A stretch of 64,000 nt of DNA from Pusillimonas sp. MFBS29 (lineage in GTDB: Bacteria > Pseudomonadota > Gammaproteobacteria > Burkholderiales > Burkholderiaceae_B), in assembly GCF_020687695.1 (NCBI RefSeq), contig NZ_JAJEWL010000001.1, forward strand, positions 248,001-312,000, read 5' to 3'. Position 1 is the first letter of the stretch, and the number at the start of each line of letters is the position of its first letter. Positions 43,565-53,651 of this stretch are shown here, piece by piece. Position numbers and translations under genes: made by a program. The notes under the pieces were generated by a model. That model did no database searches, was not told where the DNA came from, and saw only the letters and a list, made by a program, of their open reading frames with translations.

Positions 43565-44179
43565 ATGTCGGCACCCCAAGAACCCCAGGATCCCAAGCAG
43601 CAGGACCCGGCGGTCGATACCCAGGAGCAGATGGAGGTCAATCAGGATCAGCAATCGGCTGACGATGCTGAGCAGGCCTTCCCGGCCCCCGAGGCGGAAG
43701 CACGCACCGATCTGGAGTGGGCAACGCTGTTGTCCGAAACACAGGAAAAGGTGGCCCAGTATCACGATGAGCTGCTGCGCGCCAAGGCCGAGGTCGAGAA
43801 TATCCGTCGTCGCGCACAGGAAGACGTGGCCAAAGCCCGCAAGTTCGGTACCGAATCGTTTGCCGAAAGCCTGATTCCTGTAAAAGACAGCCTGGAAGCC
43901 GCATTGGCGCTGACCGAGCAAACGGCCGAGGCCTGGAAAGAAGGGGTCGAGGCCACCTTGCGTCAACTCAACACTGCCTTCGAGCGCAATGTTCTCAAGG
44001 ATGTCGCACCGGCGCCGGGCGAGAAGTTCGACCCGCACCTGCACCAGGCCATTTCGGCTGTTCCTTCCGATTTGCCGGAAGGAACCGTCGCCCAGTTGCT
44101 GCAAAAGGGCTACACCCTGTCGGAGCGGGTCTTGCGCCCGGCACTGGTCATGGTGTCGTCAGGCCAGCCGGCCGCCTAG
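43565..44179 (+). CDS. grpE: Nucleotide exchange factor GrpE
   Basis: DnaK co-chaperone and thermosensor. The 204-residue product has an acidic disordered start, a long coiled-coil helix ([29 protein letters not shown]) and the beta-domain with [60 protein letters not shown] precedes the start. Confidence 0.96.
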   Translation: MSAPQEPQDPKQQDPAVDTQEQMEVNQDQQSADDAEQAFPAPEAEARTDLEWATLLSETQEKVAQYHDELLRAKAEVENIRRRAQEDVAKARKFGTESFAESLIPVKDSLEAALALTEQTAEAWKEGVEATLRQLNTAFERNVLKDVAPAPGEKFDPHLHQAISAVPSDLPEGTVAQLLQKGYTLSERVLRPALVMVSSGQPAA

Positions 44180-44271
44180 GTGCTTGCGCCGGATTCGTGT
44201 GGATTTGCGTGTTTTTTGCCGTTAAATGGCCTGGTTCTATGTGAAAAAACACAAAATTTCGAAAAAACAGG

Positions 44272-44299
44272 CTTGAAAACGCCGACGCGATCCCCACTT
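44272..44299 (+). promoter_or_regulatory. Sigma32 promoter of dnaK
   Basis: CTTGAAA (44272-44278), 13-bp spacer, CCCCACTT (44292-44299), 55 bp before the dnaK start. Confidence 0.82.
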
Positions 44300-44354
44300 A
44301 ACTACCATCGAGCAGTTTTCACACATTCAAAATTTTTAGCAGGGTTATAAGATT

Positions 44355-46268
44355 ATGGGCAAGATTATTGGGATTGACCTGGGCACGACCAACAGCTGTG
44401 TGGCTGTTCTGGACGGCAGCAGCGTCAAGATCATTGAAAATGCTGAAGGCGCACGTACTACGCCTTCCATTGTTGCTTACATGCAAGACGGCGAAATTCT
44501 GGTCGGTGCACCGGCCAAACGTCAGGCGGTAACCAACCCGACCAACACACTCTATGCTGTCAAGCGCCTGATCGGCCGCAAGTTTGACGAAAAAGCCGTG
44601 CAGAAGGATATCGACCTGATGCCGTACAGCATCGTCAAGGCCGACAACGGCGACGCCTGGGTTGAAGCGCAGGGCAAAAAGCTCGCGCCTCCTCAAGTAT
44701 CGGCCGATGTGCTGCGCAAGATGAAGAAAACGGCGGAAGATTACCTGGGTGAAGAAGTCACCGAGGCTGTGATCACCGTTCCTGCCTACTTCAACGACAG
44801 CCAGCGCCAGGCAACCAAAGACGCCGGCCGCATTGCAGGTCTGGACGTCAAGCGCATCATCAACGAGCCGACTGCGGCTGCGCTGGCCTTTGGCATGGAC
44901 AAAACCGAAAAGGGCGACCGCAAGATCGTGGTTTATGACCTGGGCGGCGGTACTTTCGACGTCTCCATCATTGAAATCGCCGATGTCGATGGCGAAAAGC
45001 AGTTCGAAGTATTGTCGACCAACGGCGATACGTTCCTGGGCGGCGAAGACTTTGACCAGCGCATCATTGACTACATCATCAGCGAATTCCAGAAGGAAAG
45101 CGGTGTTGATCTGTCCAAAGACGTACTGGCGCTGCAACGCCTGAAAGAATCGGCCGAGAAAGCCAAGATCGAGCTGTCCTCGACCCAGCAAACCGAGATC
45201 AACCTGCCTTACATCACGGCAGATGCCTCCGGTCCCAAGCACCTGAATCTGAAGATTACCCGTGCCAAGCTGGAAGCGCTGGTCGAAGAGCTGATCGAAC
45301 GCACTATTGCGCCGTGCCGTATCGCAATCAAGGATGCGGGCGTCAAGGTTTCCGAAATCGACGACGTGATTCTGGTCGGCGGTATGACCCGTATGCCCAA
45401 GGTGCAGGAAAAGGTCAAGGAATTCTTTGGCAAGGATCCTCGCAAAGACGTCAACCCCGACGAGGCTGTCGCCGCAGGCGCTGCCATTCAGGGTTCGGTA
45501 CTTTCCGGTGATCGCAAAGACGTGCTGTTGCTGGACGTGACTCCCTTGTCCCTGGGTATTGAAACCCTGGGCGGCGTCATGACCAAGATGATCCAGAAGA
45601 ACACCACGATTCCTACCCGGTTCTCGCAGGTGTTTTCTACGGCTGACGACAATCAGCCCGCAGTGACCATCAAGGTGTTCCAGGGCGAACGTGAAATTGC
45701 GGCCGGCAACAAGGCTTTGGGTGAATTCAACCTGGAAGGCATCCCGCCCGCAACGCGTGGTACGCCCCAGATTGAAGTTACCTTCGATATCGACGCCAAC
45801 GGTATCTTGCACGTGTCGGCCAAAGACAAGGGTACCGGCAAGGAAAACAAGATCACCATCAAGGCCAATTCCGGTCTGAGCGACGAGGAAATCGAGCGCA
45901 TGGTGAAGGATGCCGAGGTCAACGCCGAGGAAGATCACCGCATCGCCGAGCTGGCCCTGACACGCAACCAGGCCGACTCGCTGCTGCATTCCACGCGCAA
46001 GTCGCTGACCGAGTACGGTGACAAGCTTGAAGCGGCTGACAAGGAAGCCATCGAAGCTGCTTTGACAGAGCTCGAGGAAACCCTGAAGGACGGCGACAAG
46101 GCTGCCATCGAAGCCAAGGTCGAAGCGCTGTCCACGGCTTCGCAGAAACTGGGCGAAAAGATGTACGCCGACATGCAGGCCCAGCAGGCGGCTGAAGGCG
46201 GTGCCGACAAGCCCGCTGATGACGACGTGGTCGATGCCGACTTCAAGGAAGTCAAGCGCGATCAGTAA
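44355..46268 (+). CDS. dnaK: Hsp70 chaperone DnaK
   Basis: A 637-residue ATP-dependent chaperone. Nucleotide-binding domain: [58 protein letters not shown] and [13 protein letters not shown]; the linker VLLLDVTP; the substrate domain from about residue 395; and the C-terminal acidic EVKRDQ-type tail. Codon bias is strong (GAA, AAG, CTG), consistent with high expression. The long reverse-strand frame over this gene is a by-product of codon bias. Confidence 0.98.
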   Translation: MGKIIGIDLGTTNSCVAVLDGSSVKIIENAEGARTTPSIVAYMQDGEILVGAPAKRQAVTNPTNTLYAVKRLIGRKFDEKAVQKDIDLMPYSIVKADNGDAWVEAQGKKLAPPQVSADVLRKMKKTAEDYLGEEVTEAVITVPAYFNDSQRQATKDAGRIAGLDVKRIINEPTAAALAFGMDKTEKGDRKIVVYDLGGGTFDVSIIEIADVDGEKQFEVLSTNGDTFLGGEDFDQRIIDYIISEFQKESGVDLSKDVLALQRLKESAEKAKIELSSTQQTEINLPYITADASGPKHLNLKITRAKLEALVEELIERTIAPCRIAIKDAGVKVSEIDDVILVGGMTRMPKVQEKVKEFFGKDPRKDVNPDEAVAAGAAIQGSVLSGDRKDVLLLDVTPLSLGIETLGGVMTKMIQKNTTIPTRFSQVFSTADDNQPAVTIKVFQGEREIAAGNKALGEFNLEGIPPATRGTPQIEVTFDIDANGILHVSAKDKGTGKENKITIKANSGLSDEEIERMVKDAEVNAEEDHRIAELALTRNQADSLLHSTRKSLTEYGDKLEAADKEAIEAALTELEETLKDGDKAAIEAKVEALSTASQKLGEKMYADMQAQQAAEGGADKPADDDVVDADFKEVKRDQ

Positions 46269-46287
46269 AAGTTGCCTGATGTGCAAA

Positions 46288-46334
46288 TGAGCCCGGTTTC
46301 TGGTGTTTTACCGGAAATCGGGCCTTCTTATTCA
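46288..46334 (+). terminator. Hairpin between dnaK and dnaJ
   Basis: GCCCGGTTTC (46291-46300) pairs with GAAATCGGGC (46314-46323, one G-U), followed by CTTCTTATT. A weak terminator or attenuator that could keep dnaJ below dnaK. Confidence 0.6.
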
Positions 46335-46372
46335 TAGCAAAAGAGCAGACGTCACAGACGCAAGCAATTCAA

Positions 46373-47497
46373 ATGGCAAAACGCGACTATTACGAAATTC
46401 TGGGTGTGGCAAAGAACGCTACGGACGATGAGCTCAAGAAAGCCTATCGCAAGCTGGCGATGAAGTATCATCCGGACCGCAATCCGGACAGCAAGGAAGC
46501 CGAAGAGAAGTTCAAAGAGGTCAAAGAGGCCTACGAGATGCTGTCCGATGAGCAAAAGCGCGGCGCGTATGACCGGTTCGGCCATGCGGGCGTGGATCCT
46601 AACGCCGGCATGGGCGGCGGTGCCGGTGGCGCCGGGTTTGCCGATGCGTTTGGCGATATCTTCGGTGAAATATTCGGTGGCGCCGGTGGCGGCCGGCGCG
46701 GCGGCCCGCAAGTCTACCGCGGCGCCGACCTGAAATACACGCTGGACATCAGCCTTGAGCAGGCCGCCAATGGCTTCGATACCGAGATCCGGGTGCCCAG
46801 CTGGGAAACCTGCGATACCTGCCACGGCTCGGGCGCCAAGCCGGGTACCGAACCCAAGACCTGCCACACGTGTGACGGTGCGGGTACCGTGCGCATGCAG
46901 CAGGGTTTCTTCAGCGTACAGCAAACCTGCCCCACATGTCATGGCACCGGCAAGGAAATCACCGATCCCTGCAAAAGCTGCGACGGCGTCGGCCGCACGC
47001 GCCGAAACAAGACCCTGCAGGTCAAGATACCTGCCGGTATTGACGACGGCATGCGCATACGCTCGTCAGGCAATGGCGAGCCGGGTGTCAACGGCGGCCC
47101 TGCGGGCGACTTGTATGTGGAAATCCATCTCAAGCCCCATGGCATTTTCCAGCGTGACGGCGAAGACCTGCACTGCGAGCTGACCATCCCGTTTACCACG
47201 GCGGCATTGGGCGGCGAGCTTCAGGTGCCCACGCTTACGGGCAAGGGTGAAATAACCATACCCGAAGGCACGCAAACCGGAAAAACCTTCCGCTTGCGGG
47301 GCAAGGGCATACGCGGTCTGCGTGCCAGCTATCCGGGCGATCTGTATTGTCACGTTGTGGTCGAGACGCCGGTACGCCTGAGCGACGAGCAGAAGAAAAT
47401 CCTGCGCGAGTTCGAGTCGTCGCTTGCCGATGGCGGTGAAAAACATTCGCCCAAGAGCGAATCCTGGACGGATCGCGTCAAGAACTTCTTTTCCTGA
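46373..47497 (+). CDS. dnaJ: Chaperone DnaJ
   Basis: Hsp40 co-chaperone, 374 residues. J domain ([51 protein letters not shown] intact), a Gly-rich linker, four CxxCxGxG-type zinc repeats ([32 protein letters not shown]) and the two C-terminal client-binding domains. Confidence 0.98.
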   Translation: MAKRDYYEILGVAKNATDDELKKAYRKLAMKYHPDRNPDSKEAEEKFKEVKEAYEMLSDEQKRGAYDRFGHAGVDPNAGMGGGAGGAGFADAFGDIFGEIFGGAGGGRRGGPQVYRGADLKYTLDISLEQAANGFDTEIRVPSWETCDTCHGSGAKPGTEPKTCHTCDGAGTVRMQQGFFSVQQTCPTCHGTGKEITDPCKSCDGVGRTRRNKTLQVKIPAGIDDGMRIRSSGNGEPGVNGGPAGDLYVEIHLKPHGIFQRDGEDLHCELTIPFTTAALGGELQVPTLTGKGEITIPEGTQTGKTFRLRGKGIRGLRASYPGDLYCHVVVETPVRLSDEQKKILREFESSLADGGEKHSPKSESWTDRVKNFFS

Positions 47498-47517
47498 CGA
47501 ACTGATCTTTTTGCAAA

Positions 47518-47554
47518 CAAAGCGCGGGCAGCGGTCAGGCCCGCGCTTTGTTTT
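47518..47554 (+). terminator. Terminator after dnaJ
   Basis: Perfect 12-bp stem CAAAGCGCGGGC / GCCCGCGCTTTG (47518-47529 and 47539-47550) followed by TTTTG. Confidence 0.85.
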
Positions 47555-47563
47555 GCCCGCGCC

Positions 47564-50323
47564 TTACTGCTTGCTTTGATCCGCTGCAATGGCGGTGCTG
47601 AAGCTGGCAGGGTCCAGCCATTTGCGCAGCGCCGCGTTCACCTTGTCGGCCGTGAGGGCCGACAGGGCCTTGTCGATATCGGCAGACCAGGTGAAGTCAC
47701 GACCAAGCTGCATGTAATTGATCCAGGTCGATGCCAGCACACTGTCGCGCGTACGGGCCAGCTTGCGAAAGTTCAGCAAGGCCTGTACGCCTTCGCGCAC
47801 TTCCTCTTCGGTAAAACCGTCCTGCAGTGCGCGCTGAAGCTCCTCGCTTATAGCCGCGCGCAGCTTTTCAGTATTCCCGGGGGCATGTATGGCGTAGATA
47901 TCCCATTCACCCGACGGTTCGTAGGACGAGACGTCCAGGCTGCTGCGTACGTCGTACGACAAGCCCTCGCGGACGCGGATGCGCTCCCACAGGCGCGAGG
48001 TTTCGGTGCCACCCAGCAAGCGGTTTGCCATGTACAAGGCGGCATAATCCGGATCGGTGTCCTGCACTTCTACCCGTGCCGTCGACAAGTAGAACGCGTT
48101 AGCCTTGTCGGGTGCATTGATGTGGAAGGTTTCAGCAGGAACGGGGTGGTAGGGGTCGGGCACACGCTGATAGGCCGGGGCTTGTTTCCAGCCTTCCAGG
48201 CCATTGGTCAAGGCTGTCTTGACCGCGTCGGGATCGAAAGCGCCCACTGCCGAAAAGGCTATCGTGCCTGCACCGTAGTACTCATTGTGAAAGTCCAGCA
48301 GTTGCTCACGCGTCAGTGCGGCAACTTCATTGATGTCCTCTTCGAAACTCGGGGTATAGCGGATGTCGTCCTGGGGCCAGGGGTTGTCATGGCGTGCCAG
48401 CGCGCGAGATGCCAGGGCACTGGGCTCCGACATGGAATTCTTGATGGATGTGCTCACACGCGTCTGGTATTTGGTCAGCTCGTCCTCGGGGAAATTGGCC
48501 TCTCGTATCACATGCAGAACGAGTTCGACCAGAGCAGGCAGATTGTTACGGGTTGTAGACAAGCTGGCCACGACGATACCGGCGCCGCCGCCTATGCCGA
48601 CATTGGCCTGCAGCTTGGTGTATTGATCCTGGATCTGCTGGCGGCTCATTGTAGTGGTGCCATGTTCAAGCAGATCAGCTACTGCACCCGAGACGCTGCG
48701 CTGGCCTTTCAGGCTTTCGACATCGCCAAACTGGATCAGCAGCTTGGCTTGCACCTGATCGCCACGGGTGGGTTTGGGCAGCAATGCAAGCTTGACGTCG
48801 CCATTGGGCAGGGCGAGCGAACTGCGTTGCGTCAGTTCGTTGATGCGCGCCGGAGTCGGATCGAAAGTGTCAATGGCCTGGTCAGCTTCCTTGCCTTTAT
48901 AGTCCTTGAGCAGCGTGTCGAGCTGGCTGCTGCCGTCTTGTGGCGCGCGCACCGGCTGCTCGGTCGGTATATACATGCCGCTGGTGCGATTGTCGGCTAC
49001 CAGGTAGGCGCGGGTAACGCGTCGGACGTCTTCAAGCTTGACCTGTTCGACCTGGTCGCGTTGCAGGAAGAATAGTCGCCAGTCACCATCGGCGACGCTT
49101 CCGGACAGTGCCGAGGCCAGATCTGCCGGGTCGGCCTGGATCTGAGACCAGTCAGTCAGCCACTGGTTACGTATGCGACCGAGTTCCTCTTCGGTGAACC
49201 CTTGCTGGCCGGCGGTATCGAGAGTCTCTTGCATGGCTTGCAGGGCCTGTTTCTGATTCATGCCTTCGTCAAGCTGTGCGGCGAAGAATGCATAGCCGGG
49301 CTGATTCAGACCCGCAGTAAAGCCAAGCACATTGGTGCTCAGGTGCTGGCCGACCAGCGACTTGTACAGTTGTCCCGAGGGCACGTCTGCCAGCATCGAC
49401 ACGCCCAGGTCAAGCGCAATGAAGTCGGGATGTCCGGCGGCGGGAGCATGGTACAGGGCGGCAATCAGGGGGCTGCCGCCTTGTCGGCGCAAGATGATCT
49501 GACGTTCGCCCTCCTGGACGGGCTCTATGGTGTACTCAGGCGGAAGCGGCCGGGTGGGGCGCGCGATAGGACCAAACGCGTCGGCAATGGTCTTCAGCGT
49601 TGCCTGGGTATCGAACTGGCCCGAGACGATCAGGACAGCATTGTCGGGCTGGTAATACTGTTGATAGAACGCCCGCAACTGCAAGATATCGACGTTCTCG
49701 ACATCGGAGCGCGCCCCGATGGTGCTGTGGCCGTAATTGTGCCAGCGAAAGGCCGCGGACTGCATATTCTGCATCAGTACCTGTAGCGGACTGTTTTCAC
49801 CGCGTTCCATTTCGTTGCGCACTACCGTCATTTCCGCATCCAGGTCTTCCTGGGCAATCAGCGAATTGACCATGGCGTCTGCCTGCCAGCGCAGATACCA
49901 GTCCAGTGTTTCGGGGTTGGCGGCAAAGCTGGCGTAGTAGTTCGTGCGATCGCTGGAGGTCGAGCCGTTGGCAGCCAGACCACGTCTGGAAAATTCTGCC
50001 AGGGCATTGCGCAGGCTGGGAGTGCCGCGGAACAAAAGGTGTTCCAGCAGGTGCGCCATACCGGTCTGGCCGTAGTTCTCGTGCCGTGAGCCAACCAGAT
50101 AGGTCATGTTGACCGTGGTCATGGGTTTGGACGAGTCAGGGGCCAGCAATATGCGCAGCCCGTTGGGCATCACGTATTCGGTGACACCTTCCACGCTGTG
50201 TTGCTGCACCATGCCGGCGGGCAAGGTAACCCGCGCCGTTGGCTTGGCGCGGCCTATGGATGGAGACAGCAACAGAAGGCAGCTCAGCAGCAGAGCGTGA
50301 ACCAGACGCAGACGGTACAGCAT
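47564..50323 (-). CDS. M16-family zinc metallopeptidase, two-domain, exported
   Basis: A 919-residue periplasmic peptidase. Signal peptide at the start (LLLSCLLLLSPSIGRAKP). The inverted zinc motif HLLEHLLF lies near residue 80 and the downstream acid in VVRNEMERGENSP. The second half (from about 480) is the catalytically inactive M16 lobe (SGAVADLLEHGT, LNFRKLARTRDSVLAST). Size and layout are like PqqL/pitrilysin-type enzymes of proteobacteria; the substrate is unknown. The ATG at 50323 starts the signal peptide; the frame to 50356 is rejected. Confidence 0.87.
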   Translation of the reverse strand: MLYRLRLVHALLLSCLLLLSPSIGRAKPTARVTLPAGMVQQHSVEGVTEYVMPNGLRILLAPDSSKPMTTVNMTYLVGSRHENYGQTGMAHLLEHLLFRGTPSLRNALAEFSRRGLAANGSTSSDRTNYYASFAANPETLDWYLRWQADAMVNSLIAQEDLDAEMTVVRNEMERGENSPLQVLMQNMQSAAFRWHNYGHSTIGARSDVENVDILQLRAFYQQYYQPDNAVLIVSGQFDTQATLKTIADAFGPIARPTRPLPPEYTIEPVQEGERQIILRRQGGSPLIAALYHAPAAGHPDFIALDLGVSMLADVPSGQLYKSLVGQHLSTNVLGFTAGLNQPGYAFFAAQLDEGMNQKQALQAMQETLDTAGQQGFTEEELGRIRNQWLTDWSQIQADPADLASALSGSVADGDWRLFFLQRDQVEQVKLEDVRRVTRAYLVADNRTSGMYIPTEQPVRAPQDGSSQLDTLLKDYKGKEADQAIDTFDPTPARINELTQRSSLALPNGDVKLALLPKPTRGDQVQAKLLIQFGDVESLKGQRSVSGAVADLLEHGTTTMSRQQIQDQYTKLQANVGIGGGAGIVVASLSTTRNNLPALVELVLHVIREANFPEDELTKYQTRVSTSIKNSMSEPSALASRALARHDNPWPQDDIRYTPSFEEDINEVAALTREQLLDFHNEYYGAGTIAFSAVGAFDPDAVKTALTNGLEGWKQAPAYQRVPDPYHPVPAETFHINAPDKANAFYLSTARVEVQDTDPDYAALYMANRLLGGTETSRLWERIRVREGLSYDVRSSLDVSSYEPSGEWDIYAIHAPGNTEKLRAAISEELQRALQDGFTEEEVREGVQALLNFRKLARTRDSVLASTWINYMQLGRDFTWSADIDKALSALTADKVNAALRKWLDPASFSTAIAADQSKQ

Positions 50324-50417
50324 GTATTGTTCTCGAAAAGTAAGGTGACACCACATGATATCAGTGGCGTTACATAAGTTACATGAAAGAGTGGGTGAAC
50401 GGCGGTGTCTGTGCGCT

Positions 50418-51590
50418 TTACTTGGACAGCATGCGCATGGCTTGTTCCAGACCGCTCACCGTAACGCCATACATGCGATTGTTCATGATGTTCTGGATCA
50501 CAGCGATAGATTGGCGGTATTGCCAGTACGCCGAGGGCTCGGGATTCAGCCACACTGCCTTGGGCCAGTTATCCAGCAGGCGTTGCAGCCATGTGGCTCC
50601 GGTTTCCTTGTTGTAATGCTCGACGGAGCCCCCCGGCTGCAAAATTTCGTACGGACTCATGGTCGCATCTCCGACTATGATCAGTCGCCAGTCGTCGTTG
50701 TATTTGCGCAGAACGTCCCAGGTATCGAAGCGTTCTGAGTGCCGGCGGCGGTTATTGCGCCATAATGACTCGTACGGACAGTTATGAAAATAATAGACCT
50801 CGAGATGGCGGAATTCACTGCGTGCCGCGGAAAACAGCTCTTCGACACGAGTGATGTGATCGTCCATGCTGCCGCCCACATCGAGCAGCATGAGTACCTT
50901 AACGGTATTGTGCCGCTCAGGCACCATCTGCAGGTCCAGGAAGCCGGCATTTCTGGCTGTGCTGCTTATGGTGTGGTCCAGGTCCAGTTCCAGTTCGGCC
51001 CCTTCACGGGCGAACCGCCGCAGGCGGCGCAAAGCCATCTTGAAGTTGCGCGTGCCCAGTTCCTGCTGGTCATCGTAATCCTTGTACTCGCGCTTTTCCC
51101 ATACCTTGACACCTGTCCGGTTTCCCGCAGACGGCCCGCCCAGACGTATGCCTTCGGGGTGGTAGCCGCCGTGACCGAAAGGCGAGGATCCTCCGGTACC
51201 TATCCATTTATTTCCACCGGCGTGGCGCTCCTGCTGTTCTTCCAGTCGCTCCTTGAACAGCTCCATCAGCTTGTCCCAACCGTGCTTTTCTATCGCGGCC
51301 TTTTCTTCCGGTGTAAGGTTCTTCTGAAACTGCTTGATCAGCCAGTCAAGAGGGATTTCCTTGGCGTCCGGCAAAGCGGCCTGCAGTGTGCGATAAAACT
51401 CGCCGAAAGCCTGGTCGTAGCGGTCGAACAGGGTCTCGTCCTTGATCAGCGTCATGCGGGCCAGGTGATAGAAGTCATCGACCGTGGGCGGCATGATGCG
51501 CGCCTGCAGCAGTTTGAGCAGGGTAAGGTACTCCTGTACTGAAACAGGGAGCTTGCGCGCGCGCAAATGATAGAAAAAATCAGTCAGCAT
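50418..51590 (-). CDS. VWA-domain protein (CoxE-like)
   Basis: A 390-residue cytosolic protein with a CoxE-type layout: N-terminal helical part (MLTDFFYHLRARKLPVSVQEYLTLL), a conserved KVWEKREYKDYDDQQELGTRNFKMALRRLRRFAREG, and a C-terminal von Willebrand A domain with the MIDAS-like DVGGSMDDH and a TWDVLRKYNDDWRLIIVGDATMSPYEI stretch. Such proteins work with MoxR-type AAA+ ATPases; the moxR gene is two genes upstream on the same strand. The start overlaps the GNAT stop by 11 bp. Confidence 0.85.
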   Translation of the reverse strand: MLTDFFYHLRARKLPVSVQEYLTLLKLLQARIMPPTVDDFYHLARMTLIKDETLFDRYDQAFGEFYRTLQAALPDAKEIPLDWLIKQFQKNLTPEEKAAIEKHGWDKLMELFKERLEEQQERHAGGNKWIGTGGSSPFGHGGYHPEGIRLGGPSAGNRTGVKVWEKREYKDYDDQQELGTRNFKMALRRLRRFAREGAELELDLDHTISSTARNAGFLDLQMVPERHNTVKVLMLLDVGGSMDDHITRVEELFSAARSEFRHLEVYYFHNCPYESLWRNNRRRHSERFDTWDVLRKYNDDWRLIIVGDATMSPYEILQPGGSVEHYNKETGATWLQRLLDNWPKAVWLNPEPSAYWQYRQSIAVIQNIMNNRMYGVTVSGLEQAMRMLSK

Positions 51591-52200
51591 GTCGGCTCAG
51601 CAGTTGATACTCCAGGTGTTTCTCGACCTCGGGCCATTCGCCCGCGAGCAAGCTGTACATGACGGTATCACGTACCGTGCCGTCACGACGCAATGCATGA
51701 TGCCGCAACACCCCGTCTTTACGGGCACCCAGGCGCTCTATGGCTCGTTGCGATGCGATATTGAAATTATCGGTACGCCAGCCCACCACCTGCGCGCCCA
51801 GCGTGTCGAAGGCGTGGCGCAGCAGCAGTAATTTGCAGGCGGTATTGACATGGCTGCGCTGCCAGCGCTTTGCATACCACGTGTAGCCAATCTCAAGCCG
51901 GGCGACGGAAGGAATGATGTCGTGATATCTGCTGGTGCCGACCAGTTTTCCGGTACTTTCCTCAAATATTGCGAACGGCAGCATGTGGCCGTCTTGCTGA
52001 CCTTGCAGTGCAGTGTCGATATAGGCGGCACTTGTTCCTGGCTCGGGGACCGATGTTACGCGCAGCTTCCATAATTCTCCGTCGGCGGCTGCCTGTTCCA
52101 GTGCTTCGGCGTGTGATTTCTGCAAAGGGAGCAGTCTTACCCCAAGGCCCTCAAGGGTGGTTGGGCTGGGCTGCTGACGAAAACCTTGTTTCGAACTCAT
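51580..52200 (-). CDS. GNAT-family N-acetyltransferase (RimJ/RimL-like)
   Basis: A 206-residue acetyltransferase with GVRLLPLQKSHAEALEQAA, VGTSRYHDIIPSVARLEIGYTWYAKRWQRSHVNTACKLLLLRHAFDTLGAQVVGWRTDNFNIASQRAIERLGARKDGVLR, the RimL-type pattern (motif A around LEIGYTWY, motif B NIASQRAIERLGA). Substrate unknown. It lies between the moxR- and CoxE-like genes and overlaps the latter. Confidence 0.85.
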   Translation of the reverse strand: MSSKQGFRQQPSPTTLEGLGVRLLPLQKSHAEALEQAAADGELWKLRVTSVPEPGTSAAYIDTALQGQQDGHMLPFAIFEESTGKLVGTSRYHDIIPSVARLEIGYTWYAKRWQRSHVNTACKLLLLRHAFDTLGAQVVGWRTDNFNIASQRAIERLGARKDGVLRHHALRRDGTVRDTVMYSLLAGEWPEVEKHLEYQLLSRHAD

Positions 52201-52272
52201 TCAAAAACTCCGGGAGAGTCGGCTTTTGGCCGGGGCATGCGGCGTCTGGCCGGAAAATTCGGTGACTGGACC

Positions 52273-53145
52273 TTAGCGTCGCTGGCCGGCGCGAGTCATG
52301 GCGGCCAGGCGCTGCAGCAGCGTCAGGTCTTGTTCGTTCTTGAGCAGGGCGCCGGCCATCAGCGGCAGATCGCCCTGGGTTTTGCTGATTTGGTCGGCAG
52401 ATACGGCTTCGTTGGTCAGCAGGCGCAGCCAGTCGAGGAATTCGGAAGTCGAGGGCTTCTTCTTGAGCCCTGGCGCATCGCGCAGGGCAAAGAAGGTATC
52501 GAGTGCAGCCCGCAACACGTCGGCCCGGATGTCGGGGTAATGGACTGCCACGATTTCCTTCATGGTCTCGGGCGTAGGGAAATTGATGTAATGAAAAAAG
52601 CAGCGCCGCAGGAAAGCGTCGGGCAGATCTTTTTCATTGTTGGATGTAATGATGATCAGCGGGCGGTGCCTGGCCTTGATGGTCTGGTGAGTTTCATAAA
52701 CATGAAATTCCATGCGGTCCAGCTCGCGCAGCAGGTCATTGGGGAACTCGATGTCGGCCTTGTCGATTTCGTCGATCAGAACCACGGTGGGCTCATCGGA
52801 TATGAACGCCTGCCACAGCACGCCCTTGACGATGTAGTTGCCAATGTCGCGTACCTTTTCGTCACCCAATTGCGAATCGCGCAGGCGTGAGACAGCATCA
52901 TATTCATATAGCCCCTGGTGGGCTTTGGTCGTCGACTTGATATGCCACTGCAACAGTGGCCGGCCGAGTGCGGCGGCAACCTCTTCAGCCAGCATGGTCT
53001 TGCCGGTGCCGGGTTCGCCCTTGATCAGCAGCGGGCGCTCGAGTGCCAGGGCCGCGTTGACCGCCAGCTTCAGGTCGTCGGTGGCGACATAACGTTCGGT
53101 GCCTGTAAAACGTTCAGTAGAAAAATCGGGTGCCGCAGAAGTCAT
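52273..53145 (-). CDS. MoxR-family AAA+ ATPase
   Basis: A 290-residue AAA+ ATPase with Walker A KGEPGTGKTMLAEE, the MoxR insert (WHIKSTTKAHQGLYEYDAVSRLRDSQL), Walker B TVVLIDEIDKADIEFPNDLLRELD, sensor 1 IITSNNEKDLPDAFLRRCFFHYINFP and the C-terminal lid. These ATPases act as metal-center or complex-assembly chaperones with VWA partners. GGAG lies seven bases before the ATG at 53145; the frame extends to 53208 without support. Confidence 0.9.
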   Translation of the reverse strand: MTSAAPDFSTERFTGTERYVATDDLKLAVNAALALERPLLIKGEPGTGKTMLAEEVAAALGRPLLQWHIKSTTKAHQGLYEYDAVSRLRDSQLGDEKVRDIGNYIVKGVLWQAFISDEPTVVLIDEIDKADIEFPNDLLRELDRMEFHVYETHQTIKARHRPLIIITSNNEKDLPDAFLRRCFFHYINFPTPETMKEIVAVHYPDIRADVLRAALDTFFALRDAPGLKKKPSTSEFLDWLRLLTNEAVSADQISKTQGDLPLMAGALLKNEQDLTLLQRLAAMTRAGQRR

Positions 53146-53242
53146 CGGGTGCTCCGGGTGTTGTATGTAATTGTGTAGTGGCCGTGCCATTCGTGTCTGG
53201 TTCATCACAATTATCGTACAATCTCAGTTTTTCGTTGGTCTG

Positions 53243-53256
53243 TTGATTTAGATCAA
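53243..53256. promoter_or_regulatory. FNR/Anr-type box
   Basis: TTGATTTAGATCAA, a perfect TTGAT-N4-ATCAA. It is only 30 bp before the cytochrome c start, downstream of a TACAAT -10-like box at 53217-53222, so it suits repression of that promoter better than class II activation; moxR is divergent. Confidence 0.7.
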
Positions 53257-53285
53257 CATCTATTCACCGCCAAATAAGAGCTATT

Positions 53286-53639
53286 ATGAAGTTGCGAACT
53301 TACCTGACGCGCACCTTGTCTGCGCTAGCCGTTACGGCCTCCTGTGCAATTGCGGGCCAAGCCCATGCGGCCGACGCCGCGCCCGTGGGTGACGCTAAGG
53401 CCGCGCTATCTAAAACCTCCATGTGTATTGGGTGCCACGGGATTGAGGGCTATAAGTCCAGCTACCCCGAGATCTATCACGTGCCCATGATTGCAGGTCA
53501 GAATGCCGAGTACATCGTGGCAGCGCTGAAAGAGTACGCCAGTGGTGCACGCACTTTCCCCACTATGGAAGCCATCGCCCAAAGTCTTACCGAGCAAGAC
53601 ATGGCTGATTTGGCGGCTTATTACTCCAGTCTTAAATAA
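53286..53639 (+). CDS. Small exported cytochrome c, copy 1
   Basis: A 117-residue class I cytochrome. Signal peptide (TLSALAVTASCAIAGQAHAAD), heme motif CIGCH at residues 47-51, then SYPEIYHVPMIAGQNAEYIVAALKEYASGARTFPTM with the candidate axial Met in the final segment, and DMADLAAYYSSL. Resembles one domain of cytochrome c4. Twelve bases separate it from copy 2. Confidence 0.9.
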   Translation: MKLRTYLTRTLSALAVTASCAIAGQAHAADAAPVGDAKAALSKTSMCIGCHGIEGYKSSYPEIYHVPMIAGQNAEYIVAALKEYASGARTFPTMEAIAQSLTEQDMADLAAYYSSLK

Positions 53640-53651
53640 TCGGGGGCCTGA

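Noticed and set aside
43440-44354. CIRCE operator for HrcA
   Set aside because: No TTAGCACTC-N9-GAGTGCTAA-like repeat; the dyads before grpE have a different sequence.
44319-46286. Minus-strand open frame of 655 codons opposite dnaK
   Set aside because: Covers dnaK exactly; it results from the strong codon bias of the chaperone gene and has no start region, signal or recognisable motif of its own.
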